Notes: generated from the letters alone by a model not told the origin. 64,000 nt of DNA from Plantago ovata (GCA_028274465.1 CM051458.1:50767253-50831252), one strand, 5' to 3'; shown: positions 34,687 through 46,551, numbered from the stretch's first letter. Numbers and translations: made by a program.

Positions 34687-35140
34687 AGTCTGATGGTCAG
34701 ACTACACGTCCATTAGGAAGTGTGAAGTTCAATGCGGCTGGCTGAGGAGGATTCACTGCTACGGGAGGAGGATTAATTGCTACTTGAGGAGGCTGCCCTA
34801 TGGTCACGACGTTGTTTGTGACTCTCAACGCTCCATAAGAACTTCCAACCGGGAAGCCTTGTGGATTATTTTCTCCGGATCTCTCTTCTTGGGAGTTAGT
34901 GACATTGGTGAATGCCCCCACCATATAATCTTAATTCCTCTCAACATTGTTATTTCTAGGTGCTCTTGGAGCATCTGCCCTTCATCCTCCTCGACCATTT
35001 AAAGGTGGACGGCCCCTGGGGCGAGGAGGATTCCTGGGTGGTGCATTGGCAATTCGATTGCTTCTTCTGGGAGGCATCTTCGTGAAGTGTCACGGGGAGG
35101 ATGTTTGGCTCGACCAGTAGGGCTAGGAATGACCTTTCGA
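34687..35140 (-). pseudogene. F gag start fragment
   Basis: Minus-strand coding remnant with a basic start (P-P-R-R-S-N-R-I near 35075), a Pro/Arg-rich stretch and a Pro/Val/Asn-rich section. This composition is typical of the N-terminal leader of plant gypsy Gag proteins. It lies next to the primer-site side of the F LTR and reaches the C1 insertion point. Broken. Confidence 0.5.
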
Positions 35141-35144
35141 TCAG

Positions 35145-35163
35145 TTTCCCAGACGGTGCCAAA
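35145..35163 (-). promoter_or_regulatory. F primer-binding site (putative)
   Basis: On the minus strand, TTTGGCACCGTCTGGGAAA directly follows the LTR end. This resembles the TGGCRCCGTCTG-type primer site of plant gypsy elements of the Tat group. Confidence 0.5.
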
Positions 35164-35665
35164 TGTTGAAGGGTAATTCGTACTTCTTCTTAAGTTCGTA
35201 GTCGGTCGTCACGATACACTATTTAGGTCTTCTTCATGTAGTCTTCCTCCTAAGATCATAGGAATCCTTCATGTAGCTTCCTCGTACCTGAAAGAGACTG
35301 GAGGGGGGGGGGGTCAGTACCTCGTGTCCGGTTTGTCGAGGATCAAACCGGAGGGACGACTTTACGTGTAGGGAGTTGAAGGGCTTCACTAGTAAGAGTA
35401 GTAAATGTGGTAGGTGAGCGGTGGGTGAGAGCTATGAATGCTTACCCAACGGATAATGAAAGAGTCCTTTTATATACTTTTAGTATTTTATTGTCACTTT
35501 ATGTAGGATCGTGACAAGTTTCCGGCTGAGATTAAAGACTCCTTTGGCCCAAGCCCATTAAGGAGGTCCATGGGCTTTGGCCCAAACATCTTGACTAGGG
35601 TCAAGAGGGCATTATTGACTTTTTGGGTCCCACGGAGAATTCTGGAAGACGGGTCCCACAGGGAG
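35164..35665 (-). repeat. F LTR, first part
   Basis: On the plus strand it starts TGTTGAAGGG beside the primer site and runs to the E2 insertion point, where GGGAG is duplicated. It contains a G9 run near 35305 and a stretch with repeated GGGTCCCAC-type words. The LTR continues at 44062. Confidence 0.6.
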
Positions 35666-36981
35666 TGATGAACGCGGGTTTGTTGGGTCCCGGTTCGATC
35701 AAATAAATTTGTTATTTAGCCAAAGGCAATTCACAACTACAACGAAAACCGTAGTGTAGCAGTAGAATGACCTCGAGTGTCGTTCTCTCAGGACTATAAC
35801 TAGCTTTATCTATTTAACTAGAGAATATAAAACAGTAGACGTAATAGCAAAGGGGTTTTTCTAACAGATAATGGAGATTGGTGATAGTATGATCCTTCAA
35901 AGCATAACGGGTCGATAATCATGCGTAAATTCCTCGGTCTTGCATGGAGATCTTGGATCAATCTAATGTCTTGTTGCAATTATTAAGCACTACGAAGATA
36001 ATGATACTGACAAGTCAAGCACTATTGTCCAATTGTGTTCCGTAATTATTCAACACTACGAAGATATACACGCGCCTAGGTCGATGAGGGTCCAATTGTG
36101 CATAATAATTAATACAACATACGAGAATTTAGGCTGAGCCTGATCAACGAAATAAAGCAATAACACGGAGTATAATGCGCGATATAGCCATTAGCATGAT
36201 TATCTTCCCTTCGCTAAGAATTCACATACTACCACCAACGATAAGTTTAGCTACTCATAATAGGCATGCAATCAACAAAAATCATAGAAGAAAACATGTT
36301 GAAAGATAAATAAAAATAAGTAGAATAAACTGTAAGATACAATGTTACCGAAGGTTGTCAATCTCCGAAGAATTGCGATCCTACAAGCTCCAAACTGCTA
36401 TGAAAAAGTGTCCCCTAAGCTACGAACCCCCAGAACAGGCTCTGGGAAGTCCCTACCTAAAACTACAGAGAAAGGTGAGAAAGTAGGTCTGGAAAAGTAT
36501 GAATTTCGGAGAAAATCTGAGCAACTATATATAGGCCCCGAAATACTGTGGGGCGGTTCGCCCCACACACCGGGCGGTTCGCCCGGTGTGGGGCGAGTCG
36601 CCCCACATCCCGGGCGGTTCGCCTGGGAGTGTTTTTCGCGGAATTCCGCGTTTTCGATGCGTTTTTGGATTTATTCCCCTTTTCGGACTCGGTTTCTGTC
36701 TTCTAGTGGCCTTCTAACCTCCAGATTCGACCCTTAGACTCCAAATCCTATCCGGAGACCTTCAGATACTCCAAATAGGCTTCTGGAACACCAATTCCTT
36801 GTCAACTTCAATATAATTGCCCGGAAATCCTCGATTTTCAACCAAAACCTGTAAAATAAAATCTAAAGGGAAACGTGACACTATTCTAATAAAATGCACT
36901 AAAATATAGCTAAATTAACATAGAGGATAGCTAAAATACGTGAAAAAGACTCAAATGAAAGTGTAAAATACACATTCATCA
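35666..36981 (-). repeat. E2 3' LTR
   Basis: On the plus strand, TGATGAACG...CATTCATCA. GC palindromes lie at about 36540-36625, with the TATATATA box (36526-36533, complement) just beyond them in element orientation. It has one more palindrome unit than the other E2 LTR. Confidence 0.9.
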
Positions 36982-38567
36982 AACTCCCCAAACCGAACCT
37001 TTGCTTGTCCTCAAGCAACTAAGCTAGACTCTAATGCAAAAAACAATGCAAGACACAAAATGGAGTCTCATGCCAAATAAAATGAACTAATCTACTGAAT
37101 CTATCAAACAACATATGAACAAAAACCATATAAATCAAAGCATGAATATAGGTTGAAGAATACCTCGATTGACTTATACACATCCACATAAGCACTTATG
37201 TCAAGACAAGATAGTCTCTCGTAACATTCTCTACCTGGACCTAGTCAGTGACGACGTAATGAATCATGCTAAGATACAAATGGTTGTCCCGTGCCTATGA
37301 AACTGAGGACTTACTGCTGTTCCACCATGTTAAGACTTTCCCTCAAAGAGGTCGAACCAGTACTGGCTCTCATCAAACGAAGGAGGGTTCCCTATAAAAG
37401 ATAACACTCCCCTATTCTACCCATCTCTCAAGTAAAGTCTTAAACTATTCACCACTTCCTGAATGGCAGGACGAGGGTGGTCTAGAACAGATGACACTCA
37501 AGACAAAAGACAAAAATAGAAAACTACAACACGAATACGAACATTACAAGAATTGGAAAAGACACAACACTTTGCTAAACTGCTATTTGGCTTTCTTTTT
37601 TGGACCCTTCTTTGCTTTTTTGGGGTCTTTTCTTTTTTCTTTTTTTCTTTCCAGATTCTTTTTTTCTTTTTTCTTTTTCTCTTTTCTTCTGGAATTTTTC
37701 TTTCTCTTTTTTTTCGATTTTTTTTAGCCAGCAGTAGCATACAAAAAGAGAAACAAAATGACTCACACGACTTCCCCAAACCTATTCAAAAGAATATGTT
37801 GGAGTACAAAATTTACGGAAAAGGAAAAACAAACTCACGATACGGAAATAAAAACGAAAGCAAGTCTAATGATGGTGTAACCCCTTCCCCAAACCTATTC
37901 GGAAGAATAGGTTATAAACAAAGGATCACACAACCTCACACTACCTCCTTCCTAGGCATTTAGCAATCTCAAAGCATGGTGAAAACTTGTTGCTTCTTAG
38001 GTACATAATTACTCGGGAAAACAACCATAAGACCCTAACATGCATCATCCTATTATAAAGGCCTTCGTGAACCGCAGTAGAGAAAACACCACTAAGTGAT
38101 GTCGAGACTACCAAGCTTAACTAAGTGCAATACATAAATGTGACAGGCCAAGTGAGAAAAACCTCAAACAAATTCATAGAGATGAAGCATATGATTAATG
38201 GCATAGTTAGTTGATCTACCCAATAAAAAAGTTCAAAAAATTCGGCAATAAACTCCATATAAAACATGCAAGACTATCCTAGGATGAATGTAGTGAATGC
38301 AACCTAAAAAATCTAAGAAAGCAGTAAACGTGCAAATGCAAATGCAGACGGATAAAGCATGCGAGGTACTAAACTCAGCCTACCAATGTCAAGCTCCAAA
38401 CTAACAATACTAGATCACTTAAATCCCATCCCCCCTCATGAAATTAACGCTAGTCCCTAGCAGTAAGAAAATGAGGAAATAAGATGTGATACTAGATGTT
38501 ACCCCATGGTTTAGCCTCGGTCGGCTGAGAATGCTGTTTGTGAGTTATTGGGACTGCTCTGGGAGCT
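36982..38567 (-). other. E2 non-coding 3' region
   Basis: No gene is seen. In element order it has the joint sequence (complement near 38500), conserved AT-rich DNA, twin hairpins (arms 37892-37900/37905-37913 and 37779-37787/37792-37800, the latter with one mismatch), a purine-rich tract (37594-37735, complement) and a polypurine tract beside the LTR (36982-37000, complement). Confidence 0.82.
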
Positions 38568-39905
38568 TTATAGGGTGTCATCAGGTCTTCTGGTAGGCGT
38601 GGTAGTTTCAATTATAGGCCGAATGGGAACAACTCCTCCATTAGTATCATCATTGCCCGTATGGCCTTCATTGTCACTACTGTCACGCACATCCTCACTA
38701 GTAGAGTTGCAGTGTCGAGTAGAATCCTCAAGATTAGCCGTCGCTGTTATGGAATCCTCCATCCTGTAGCCCTCCAATAGGTTGTGAACTGTTGAAGGGG
38801 AAAGAGCAGTGGTATCAGGACCTCCCCTCCAGCGTTTTACACCCCAAGGATGTTACAGTAAGCTGATCGGATACTCCGAAGTCTTCTACCATTTTTTCCA
38901 ATGCCGACCACATTCTCTACGGTTGATTCGACCGATGTCTATATGATGCTCCCTTTAGAGGCAGTCAAGGGGTACCCCTAAGAGGGGTCGGGCACCCATG
39001 TCATTATGTTTTGGAACCAAGCTAGCGCTTCGGAACCTTCTAGCAACTGCGAACTCAAGTTTGAATCCGTCGCGGCGAGAATGTCCCGGTGCCTTCCCGT
39101 TCACATGAACTTTGCAGTCCTTATGATGGATTGCTGACGTAATAATGGTTTATGTCCCTTCGGTGGTGCATGAATAGGCATAGGAGTCCTTACTCCAGGT
39201 GTACTCTAGCTCCTCCTCTTGGATAATCCACGACGTTGTTGCAAAACCCCTTGGCTCGAACGCACATCTAACGAGGTCACTCTCCTTAACATGGTTGTAA
39301 TCGATCCCCCTCCAATACTTCATAGAAATCATACGGAATGCTCCTTTCCCTTGGCATGGTTCCTACAAACAACAGTTAGTACCTCGTATGAAACAAAACT
39401 GACTCATGCATATGCTAGTGTAAGAACGAAACACACAAGTGATGAAATCAACAATCCAGCTCCCCAAACCTTAAATGTCTATCCTAGCTTCTTCATTACG
39501 CAACATACCAATGTAACTACTACACGCAATACATCACATTATGCTCTTGCTAGACAACCAATATCCTAGATAACAAGGCTCAATTCATACCATAGTAGCG
39601 AAAAATTCTAGCATCATAAATCCTCATACTCAACAATTAAGCATTCTACCACCATCAAATCCAACATCATTACACTAATAAACACAATCATATGCAAGAA
39701 ATCAAAGATAAAGACATATTGCATAACATGATATATCATCTAGTAGCAAAATTCCCAAATCAACAATCCAAGCATAATTGAGCATGCAATTTATAGTAAA
39801 TAACACTTCTAATCACACAAACAACCTACCCATGCATCAAATAAGCATAATTGATGCTCAAATTAGAAAAACCCCCAAATTCGAAAATTAGGGTTCATAA
39901 GAAGA
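38568..39905 (-). other. E2 env-position ORF module with intron-like leader
   Basis: Counterpart of E1 1861-3419. The intron-like part lies at about 39372-39905 on the minus strand and ends TTGTTTGTAG before ACCATGCCAAGGG. Short frames follow at 39150-39359 (M-P-R-E-R-S-I-P start) and 38568-38777 (Asn/Asp/Ser/Thr-rich). The protein family is not recognised and the frame is broken. Conservation between E1 and E2 suggests it was once functional. Confidence 0.45.
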
Positions 39906-40138
39906 TACCTCAGATCTGAAAATCTAAAGCATTAGGACGAAATTTGTTCGGATGAAAAGATAGATCACGTAATAGGCTTCGATTCAAGCTAAAGAACACT
40001 AAATTTTGTCAAGAAATGAAGAAGTTATGAGATTTTGAAGGTAAAGTCGCGATTTTCGGTTTTTGGGGAGGAGGAATGATGAAGATATGAAGAAAATGAG
40101 GTAAAGAGGAAGAATTCGCGTTTTTAACTTACTGGAGC

Positions 40139-40223
40139 CGTGGGGCGAGTCGCCCCCGTTGTGGGGCGAGTCGCCCCATGCGGGGCGGTTCGCCCCTCAT
40201 GGGGGGTGATTCGCCCCCCGCTC
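40139..40223 (-). repeat. GC palindrome cluster of E2 interior
   Basis: Four to five copies of the GGGGCGA/TCGCCCC near-palindrome lie between the protease region and the internal leader. Same position as in E1 and E4. Confidence 0.85.
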
Positions 40224-40399
40224 CCCGATGCGGGAAGACGGTTCTTTCGGCAGAAAACGTGGTTTAATCCCCGAAACCTATTTTTTTTCAAAAAACCACT
40301 CGAAAAATATCACTCAAACATAAGCATATACGACACAGACATGAACAAATTCGCATACGAGAAGCAAATAGTTCAAGAATGAATGCATGCAATAAAGCG

Positions 40400-42641
40400 G
40401 TAAAGAAAGCGATAAAAACTCCGGGTTGCCTCCCGAATAGCGCCATTGTTTAAAGTCTTTGACTCGACTCCTGTCTGTACCTTTCTCTTCTTTCTGCGGG
40501 TACTAGACTTCCCCTTCATTGATCTCCTCTCCATGCCACGAACCTGTGAATAAGAAAGAATATAGGCTGCAAGACCACAATAGTGAGTAGTGAAAGAAAT
40601 ATCAGGCGGATCAGGTGGATCAGATATGGCTTGCAACACGTGTTGCTTGCCATCCACTTCAATAGTGCAAGTTCTTTTGTAGATGTCCATCACGTAGCGT
40701 AGTTTAGTCAAGAACGTTCTCCCTAAGAGTATGACATCCCCCGTTCCAGGTGCAGACGCCGGCATAACTACAAAATTGGTGTATACAGAAGCTTCACCAA
40801 TCTTGACCAACACATTTTTCACAACGCCCTCGGGTCTCATAAAGGATCCATCCCCCAGTTGCACAATAGCCCTATGCTTAGATAGTTTTCCAAGGCTACT
40901 CTTTTCAAACACATTTAAAGGGAGTATGTTTGAGTAGGATCCCGTGTCTAGTGTGGCACGGACATCTTCAAGCTCGCCAATTCCTACCTTAACATCGAAA
41001 CTTTTAGGGAGTGGTTCGGGATCCTCTTGCTCCTCATCACTTACGTCAGAACCAAGGTCCTTCTCTTCTTCCTTAGCCTGTAGAAGTTCCTCCTTCTTGC
41101 AACACTCGCACTTAGCAACCTTCTTGATGGTGATTTCGTCAGGTAGATCACCAGCCAATGTAATGGAATTCGACTTCTCAGTGTTGCTAGGCAGTTTGCC
41201 TTATTCCCTACTTGCTCCTCGGTCGATCAACTCTTGCATCTTTTGATGGACAAGCCTAGTGCTCTCTTCCAACCTATCAAGCCTTGCCCTAGTCTTCTCG
41301 GAATCTTCTTCATAACGTTTGAGAAAACTTTGTGTGTGATCAACCATCTTTTGCAAGTTCTCCATCAGTTGAGCCGACTTCGACTTCGGTGGCTCTTTCG
41401 GAGCGGGGTTTTCGCAGTGATCATTACCATAGTTTAACCTACTACGGTCTTGGTTAGGGCCATAAGTTTGGTTAGCCGGTGCATATCCTTGATTGTTTCG
41501 GAATCCTCTTCTCCAAAATCCACCTCGAGGATTCCTACCGTCTTGTCCGTAGATAACTTCTTGAGTACCAAACTCCGTAGCAAAGGCTTCCTCTTCGCCT
41601 CCTCGAGCCCAGTTGCCATCATCATACGCAAGCTCCGATCTACACATATGAGCCCCGTGCCCATAGTTCTTGCATATTCGGCATACTTCGTTCGAAACAG
41701 TTGTTCCGGTGGCGCTCTTGAGGACTTGCTTCAATTCGTTGGTAAAGCACTCGAATTGATCCCCATTCCCCCTATACATAGGGGCTTCTTGAGTCGGTGG
41801 AGCTTCAGGTCCACATCTCCTAACCATTGCTCTTGGGTCCTTGAACTGTGAACCCTTAGCAAGCCTTTCGAAAACTGCCCAGACGGCTTCTGCGGGTTTC
41901 CTCCCAAATATTGTCTCGGCATTGGAAATCCACCACTTGTTGGTTCTCGAAGGTTAGTCCATTGTAGAAGTGTTGGACTAGGTCAGAAAGTTCAAAACCA
42001 TGGTGAGGGCACTTGTTCGTGAGATCTTGGAACCTCTCAAACGCGGTGTAGATGGTCTCATCATAGTCCTGCTTGAATCCAGTGATTTGCGCCTTTAGCG
42101 CGGTAGTCAAGGTGTGAGGGAAGTATTTTTCCATGAAAGCTGAAAAAACCTTCTCCCAAGTGTCCAGCGAGCCTGCTGGTAGAGAACTCAACCATGACTT
42201 GGCTGTGTCGCCAAGTCCCATAGCAAAAACCTTCATCCTCAACTCGTCCATTGTTATTTCAGCTCCGGTTCGTGGGAGTTGGTTGACGAAATCATCGATA
42301 TCGTGCAAGTACCCCATCACATCTTCCCTTGATAAGCCATAGAACCTCGGAAGTTGTTGGAATGCGTGGTTCTTGATTTCTAGATCTCGGGTTGCAGACG
42401 AAAGAATAATCGCCGGTCCCCTCATACGATCCTTGGTGGGTTGAACCCATGCTTTCAGTGGTCTAGCTTCTGCCATTCCGTCGATTTCCTTGAAAAGACT
42501 GTGTAGAGATTCAGAGAAATCGGTATCCTCTATTTCCTCCAGTGCACGCCTTTGAAGTAGTCGCCTTCTTTGGTGGTAGACTCTGTCGATCTCAGCAATT
42601 GAATCAGCAAGCGGTGTTCCCTTAGATCGTGTATGTGGCAT
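40400..42641 (-). pseudogene. E2 gag and aspartic protease, fossil
   Basis: Minus strand, starting M-P-H-T-R-S-K-G-T-P at 42641. The Athila-type Gag domain spans about residues 60-250 (G-S-L-D-T-W-E-K-V-F, F-M-E-K-Y-F-P). It is followed by a CCHC knuckle C-R-I-C-K-N-Y-G-H-G-A-H-M-C near 41665, a Gly/Asn-rich stretch, a coiled-coil-like helix (about 41220-41340), an acidic linker and the retropepsin D-T-G at 40940-40948. It follows the primer site with a leader of about 125 bases. Family role: particle and protease. A few breaks; otherwise complete. Confidence 0.87.
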
Positions 42642-42765
42642 ACACTATCTGTAACAAACTAGGAAAGCAGTATCAGAGAGAGATTAAAAAGGAAAACTAA
42701 AACTAATAGAATTAGGAATTGAAAGCTGAAAATATAAACAAATTAAACAGAAAGAAGGAGTATAG

Positions 42766-42783
42766 TCCCCGGCAACGGCGCCA
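42766..42783 (-). promoter_or_regulatory. E2 primer-binding site
   Basis: The complement reads TGGCGCCGTTGCCGGGGA, three bases from the LTR end. This is the Athila-type site, identical to those at 52008 and 56323. Confidence 0.92.
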
Positions 42784-42786
42784 AAT

Positions 42787-44061
42787 TGATGAACGCGGGT
42801 TTGTCGGGTCCCGATTCGATCAAATAAATTTGTTATTTAGCCAAAGGCAATTCACAACTACAACGAAAATCATAGTGTAGCAGTAGAATGACCTCGAGTG
42901 TCGTTCTCTCAGGACTATAACTAGCTTTATCTATTTAACTAGAGAATATAAAACAACAGACGTAATAGCAAAGGGGTTTTTCTAATAGATAATGGAGATT
43001 GATGATAGTGTGATCCTTCAAAGCATAACGGGTCGATAATCATGCGTAAATTCCTCGATCTTGCATGGAGATCTTTGATCAATCTAATGTCCTGTTGCAA
43101 TTATTAAGCACTACGAAGATAATGATACTGACAAGTCAAGCACTATTGTCCAATTGTGTTCCGTAATTATTCAACACTACGAAGATATACACGCGCCTAG
43201 GTCGACGAGGGTCCAATTGTGCATAATAATTAATACAACATACGAGAATTTAGGCTGAGCCTGATCAACGAAATAAAGCAATAACACGGAGTATAATGCG
43301 CGATATAGCCATTAGCATGATTATCTTCCCTTCGCTAAGAATTCACATACTACCACCAACGATAAGTTTAGCTACTCATAATAGGCATGCAATCAACAAA
43401 AATCATAGAAGAAAACATGTTGAAAGATAAATAAAAATAAGTAGAATAAACTATAAGATACAATGTTACCGAAGGTTGTCAATCTCCGAAGAATTGCGAT
43501 CCTACAAGCTCCAAACTGCTATGAAAAAGTGTCCCCTAAGCTACGAACCCCCAGAACAGGCTCTGGGAAGTCCCTACCTAAAACTACAGAGAAAGGTGAG
43601 AAAGTAGGTCTGGAAAAGTATGAATTTCGGAGAAATCTGAGCAACTATATATAGGCCCCGAAATACTGTGGGGCGGTTCGCCCCACATCCCGGGGGGTTC
43701 GCCTGGGAGTGTTTTTCGCGGAATTCCGCGTTTTCGACGCGTTTTTGGATTTCTTCCCCTTTTCGGACTCGGTTTCTGTCTTCTAGTGGCCTTCTAACCT
43801 CCAGATTCGACCCCTAGACTCCAAATCCTATCCGGAAACCTTCAGATACTCCAAATAGGCTTCTGGAACACCAATTCCTTGTCAACTTCAATATAATTTC
43901 CAGGAAATCCTCGATTTTCAACCAAAACCTGTAAAATAAAATCTAAAGGGAAACGTGACACTATTCTAATAAAATGCACTAAAATATAGCTAAATTAACA
44001 TAGAGGATAGCTAAAATAGGTGAAAAAGACTCAAATAAAAGTGTAAAATACACATTCATCA
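42787..44061 (-). repeat. E2 5' LTR
   Basis: 1275 bp with the same ends as the partner LTR, TATATATA box complement at 43646-43653 and a shorter palindrome cluster at 43668-43715. It is followed by the target duplication GGGAG and the rest of the F LTR. Confidence 0.9.
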
Positions 44062-44396
44062 GGGAGCGACCATGGGTGGTCGCCCTTGTCCTCGTGCCTT
44101 GCTCTTACGTCTGTGGTCCGAGTAGTGCTCTGTCCAGTCTCTTTTGGAGGGTGTCACCTTGACGTAAGGTCCTCCTCGAACCCTAGAGATGCTCCTCGAG
44201 CCTAACAGCTGCATTGTCCTTGTAGTGAGCTTATCTTGAGGGTTGGCCTCTTAGTGATGGTCGACCGTATGTTGGTCAAGCCACACCTAAGTGACATACT
44301 TGGGTGTGGTCGCGCCCTTTGAGGGACGGCCCTTGATGCTTTGTCGCGCTCTTAGACCGCTCCAGTTCGTACATGCGGACTGGACATATTTTAACA
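44062..44396 (-). repeat. F LTR, second part
   Basis: Continues the F LTR past E2, starting with the duplicated GGGAG. It contains a short inverted repeat (GACCATGGGTGGTC) and repeated GGTCG words. It ends near TTTTAACA, taken as the complement of an LTR start TGTTAAAA. The exact end is uncertain by a few bases. Confidence 0.55.
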
Positions 44397-44857
44397 CCAA
44401 CAATAATGACGCACTTGATAATATATTCAACTGATGAAGAACACCTATTAACATGCAAAAACTGCAATGCAGATTTTGAAATTGAATGTTCCCAAAACCT
44501 ACAGATGTATAAGATGGTTCTTAATTTATCGGGATAATAATTTTCGTACGTCTAATATTTGTTCAATTCAAACCTAATCATTGCATAACTACAAAAACTA
44601 TATATTTTTAAAAGACACCATTCATGTTAAGTTCAATTACTCAATTAATTATTTTTTGGTTACGTTTGAGGACATTATGTTAAGATTACGCTTTGCACAC
44701 AGTTTCTAGTATTAATAATATACGTAAATGTGAGGTAGTGGATTAAAATAATGTGAGATATGATTGAAGATAAATAAGTGTAAAATTGGAGTCCATATTT
44801 AAAATACTAATTACTATAGATTATAGATGAGATGAGACGTGGGGTAATTTATGAAAG
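44397..44857. other. AT-rich DNA, nothing recognised
   Basis: About 460 bp of AT-rich sequence between the F LTR and the MULE-like element. No coding frame, repeat or RNA gene is supported. It may be old host DNA or a decayed repeat. Confidence 0.6.
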
Positions 44858-45257
44858 AGAACGTCTCCTGTGAGACCACTATGATCCGTGAGACCAAATG
44901 AGACTCAAAGGAATTGAAATGTAGATTAAAAGAAGATAAATCCGGATACTGCTTAAGAAACTCATGGGTGCTGTTTATAACCCGGTGTGCGAAACGGGTC
45001 TTCTTAATAACCCGGTCCAAAACCTTCTTCCCCAATTCAAAAACTAAAAACACAGTGTCGAATCCATCGATGGCTGCCACCGAGCTGAGAGAGAAAAAAT
45101 GTGAAGCTCGCCAAGGTTGATGCCACGGAGGAGAACTGGCTGGTGTAGAATTATGAGGTGCAATGGTTTCCTATTGTGTTCCTATTGTTGATGGCGAGCA
45201 TCAAACCTGTGCTAGTCAACGCTAGTACTTAAATCAATGCTCGTTAAAGTTTATAAT
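44858..45257 (+). repeat. Left inverted arm
   Basis: About 400 bp pairing with 46552-46954. It runs from AGAACGTCTCC to the AACGCTAGTACTTAAATC region. It includes the disulfide isomerase fragment and 200 bp of unrecognised sequence outside it. Confidence 0.85.
45073..45208 (+). pseudogene. Captured protein disulfide isomerase fragment, left arm
   Basis: Translation gives A-A-T-E-L-R-E-K, then after a one-base shift V-K-L-A-K-V-D-A-T-E-E-N and Y-E-V-Q-W-F-P. This is the part of a thioredoxin-fold domain after the CGHC active site in plant protein disulfide isomerases (family pattern A-x-x-L-K ... V-x-L-A-K-V-D-A-T-E-E ... Y-x-V-Q-G-F-P-T). The active site itself is absent. An in-frame TAG sits between the two halves (45146-45148, after E-E-N-W-L-V) and the end is frameshifted after F-P-I-V-F. 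It is a gene fragment with no expected enzyme function; the right-arm copy is better preserved. Confidence 0.75.
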
Positions 45258-46551
45258 TCATATGTAATTCATTGATTGTTTGAGTTTTACATCTATCATA
45301 TGTAAGGATGACAAAATGTGAATAAGATTGATGAATTAGAGGAGTTAAAGAAAACAGAAGAGTAAGGTAATTATTTGAACAAAAGTGATGGTATGTTAAA
45401 GTTTAGAAAATGATTTTCTATATATTTGAGTTTTATATACTGTATATTTGAGTTTTATGTGGTGTTTGGTTGAGTTTTACATCCATCATATGTGAGGATT
45501 AGGGTGAGGTTTACTTGATATTAATATTTTGCTATGTTGCTTGTTTGAGGCTTACATAAATATGTATATATGGTTTTTGTTTGAGTTTTGCATGTATCAT
45601 ATGTGATATTTAATTGAGGATAAGTTTTATATGTTTGAGTTTTATTTAGGAAGTGTTTGAGTTTTAATTAGAAACTGATTAGAAAAGGTTTACCTTGAAC
45701 AAACAAATAAATGTTTCATTATCCCTCGGCAAATGCTTAATTAAGACCGTAGAATCTGAAAGTAATTATATTAATTTTAAAAGTATTTGGGATTCACCAA
45801 TCCCTCCAGGGTTTTAGAAAAATATACACTCTTTATATTATTTTGAGGTTTATTTAGGAAGTATTTGAATTTTAATTAGAAACTAATTAAGGTTTACCTT
45901 AAACAAATAAAGAAATATTCATTATCCCTCGACAAATGCTTAATTAAGACCGTAGAATCCAAAGTAATTATATTAATTATAAAGTTATTTGGGGTTCACC
46001 AATCCCTCCAGGGTTAGAAAATATACACCCTTTATTTTACTGTATTTTGAGGTTTATTTAGGAAGTGTTTGAGTTTTAATTTGCAACTGATTTAGGTTTA
46101 CCTTGAACAAACAAAGAAATGTTTCATTATCCCTCGACAAATGCTTAATACCGTAGAATCCGAAAGTAATTATATTAATTTTAAAGGTATTTGGGGTTCA
46201 CCGATCCCTCCAGGATTTTAGAAAAATATACACTCTTTATTTTATTTTGAGATTTATTTAGAAAGTGTTTGAGTTTTAATTAGAAACTGATTAAGGTTTA
46301 CCTTCAACAAACAAAAAAATTTCATTGGAAGTATTAGAAGTGTTTGAGCATCCTTTCAAACCAATAACCTCTGCAACTTTTCAATTAAGTCCCTGTAAAA
46401 TCCAAAAGCTTACAAATTGATCCCTGTAAAATCTATGGAGTTTCAAACTTTAATTGCACCATTAATTAAGTGTAACTACACAACTAGCAGTCATTATTAA
46501 GGATCAAGTTAGAATTACAAAGCTATCAACAAAGAAGAACACAGTAGCCAT
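45258..46551. other. Interior of the inverted-repeat element, non-coding
   Basis: AT-rich, no gene seen. The first part repeats short words such as TTTGAGTTTTA; the middle is the roughly 200-bp tandem repeat (45649-46330); the last part is unrecognised except for a short duplicated stretch near 46520 that matches the arm at 46618. Confidence 0.7.
45649..46330. repeat. About 200-bp tandem repeat, three and a half copies
   Basis: The word GGAAGTGTTTGAGTTTTAAT (or a variant) recurs at 45649, 45857, 46061 and 46260, spacing 208, 204 and 199 bp. Each is followed by GGTTTACCTT, ATTATCCCTC and TTCACCRATCCCTCCAGG words. The fourth copy is partial. Confidence 0.85.

Larger units (their letters stand above)
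35666..44061 (-). mobile_element. E2: Athila-like non-autonomous element with gag-protease, structurally whole
   Basis: This is 8.4 kb on the minus strand with two LTRs (35666-36981 and 42787-44061), primer site (42766-42783), gag, protease, long 3' region, polypurine tract and target duplication GGGAG (35661-35665, 44062-44066). The primer site TGGCGCCGTTGCCGGGGA is the Athila-type match (tRNA-Asp in that family). No reverse transcriptase, RNase H or integrase is recognisable between the LTRs. That makes it a gag-carrying non-autonomous element, like the TR-GAG class described in plants. The LTRs differ by few substitutions and one palindrome unit, so the insertion looks recent (under about a million years, inference). 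About four breaks in the coding region. Confidence 0.88.
6306..44396 (-). mobile_element. F: old Ty3/gypsy element, host of the nest (in pieces)
   Basis: Three separated stretches belong to one minus-strand gypsy element. These are a gag part at 6306-6484; the gag start, leader and primer-site side of the LTR at 34687-35665; and the rest of that LTR at 44062 to about 44396. C1 interrupts its gag (target duplication AGTCT at 6480-6484 and 34687-34691) and E2 interrupts its LTR (GGGAG at 35661-35665 and 44062-44066). E1 probably interrupts it on the left. Because it hosts the others it is the oldest element of the nest. Only fragments are visible; heavily broken. Confidence 0.65.

Noticed and set aside
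44814-45080. A host gene starting in the left MULE-like arm
   Set aside because: The frame outside the disulfide isomerase piece has no recognised domain and is mirrored in the other arm, so it is transposon arm sequence.
45649-46330. CRISPR-like array
   Set aside because: Units are 200 bp direct repeats without unique spacers, in a plant transposon context.
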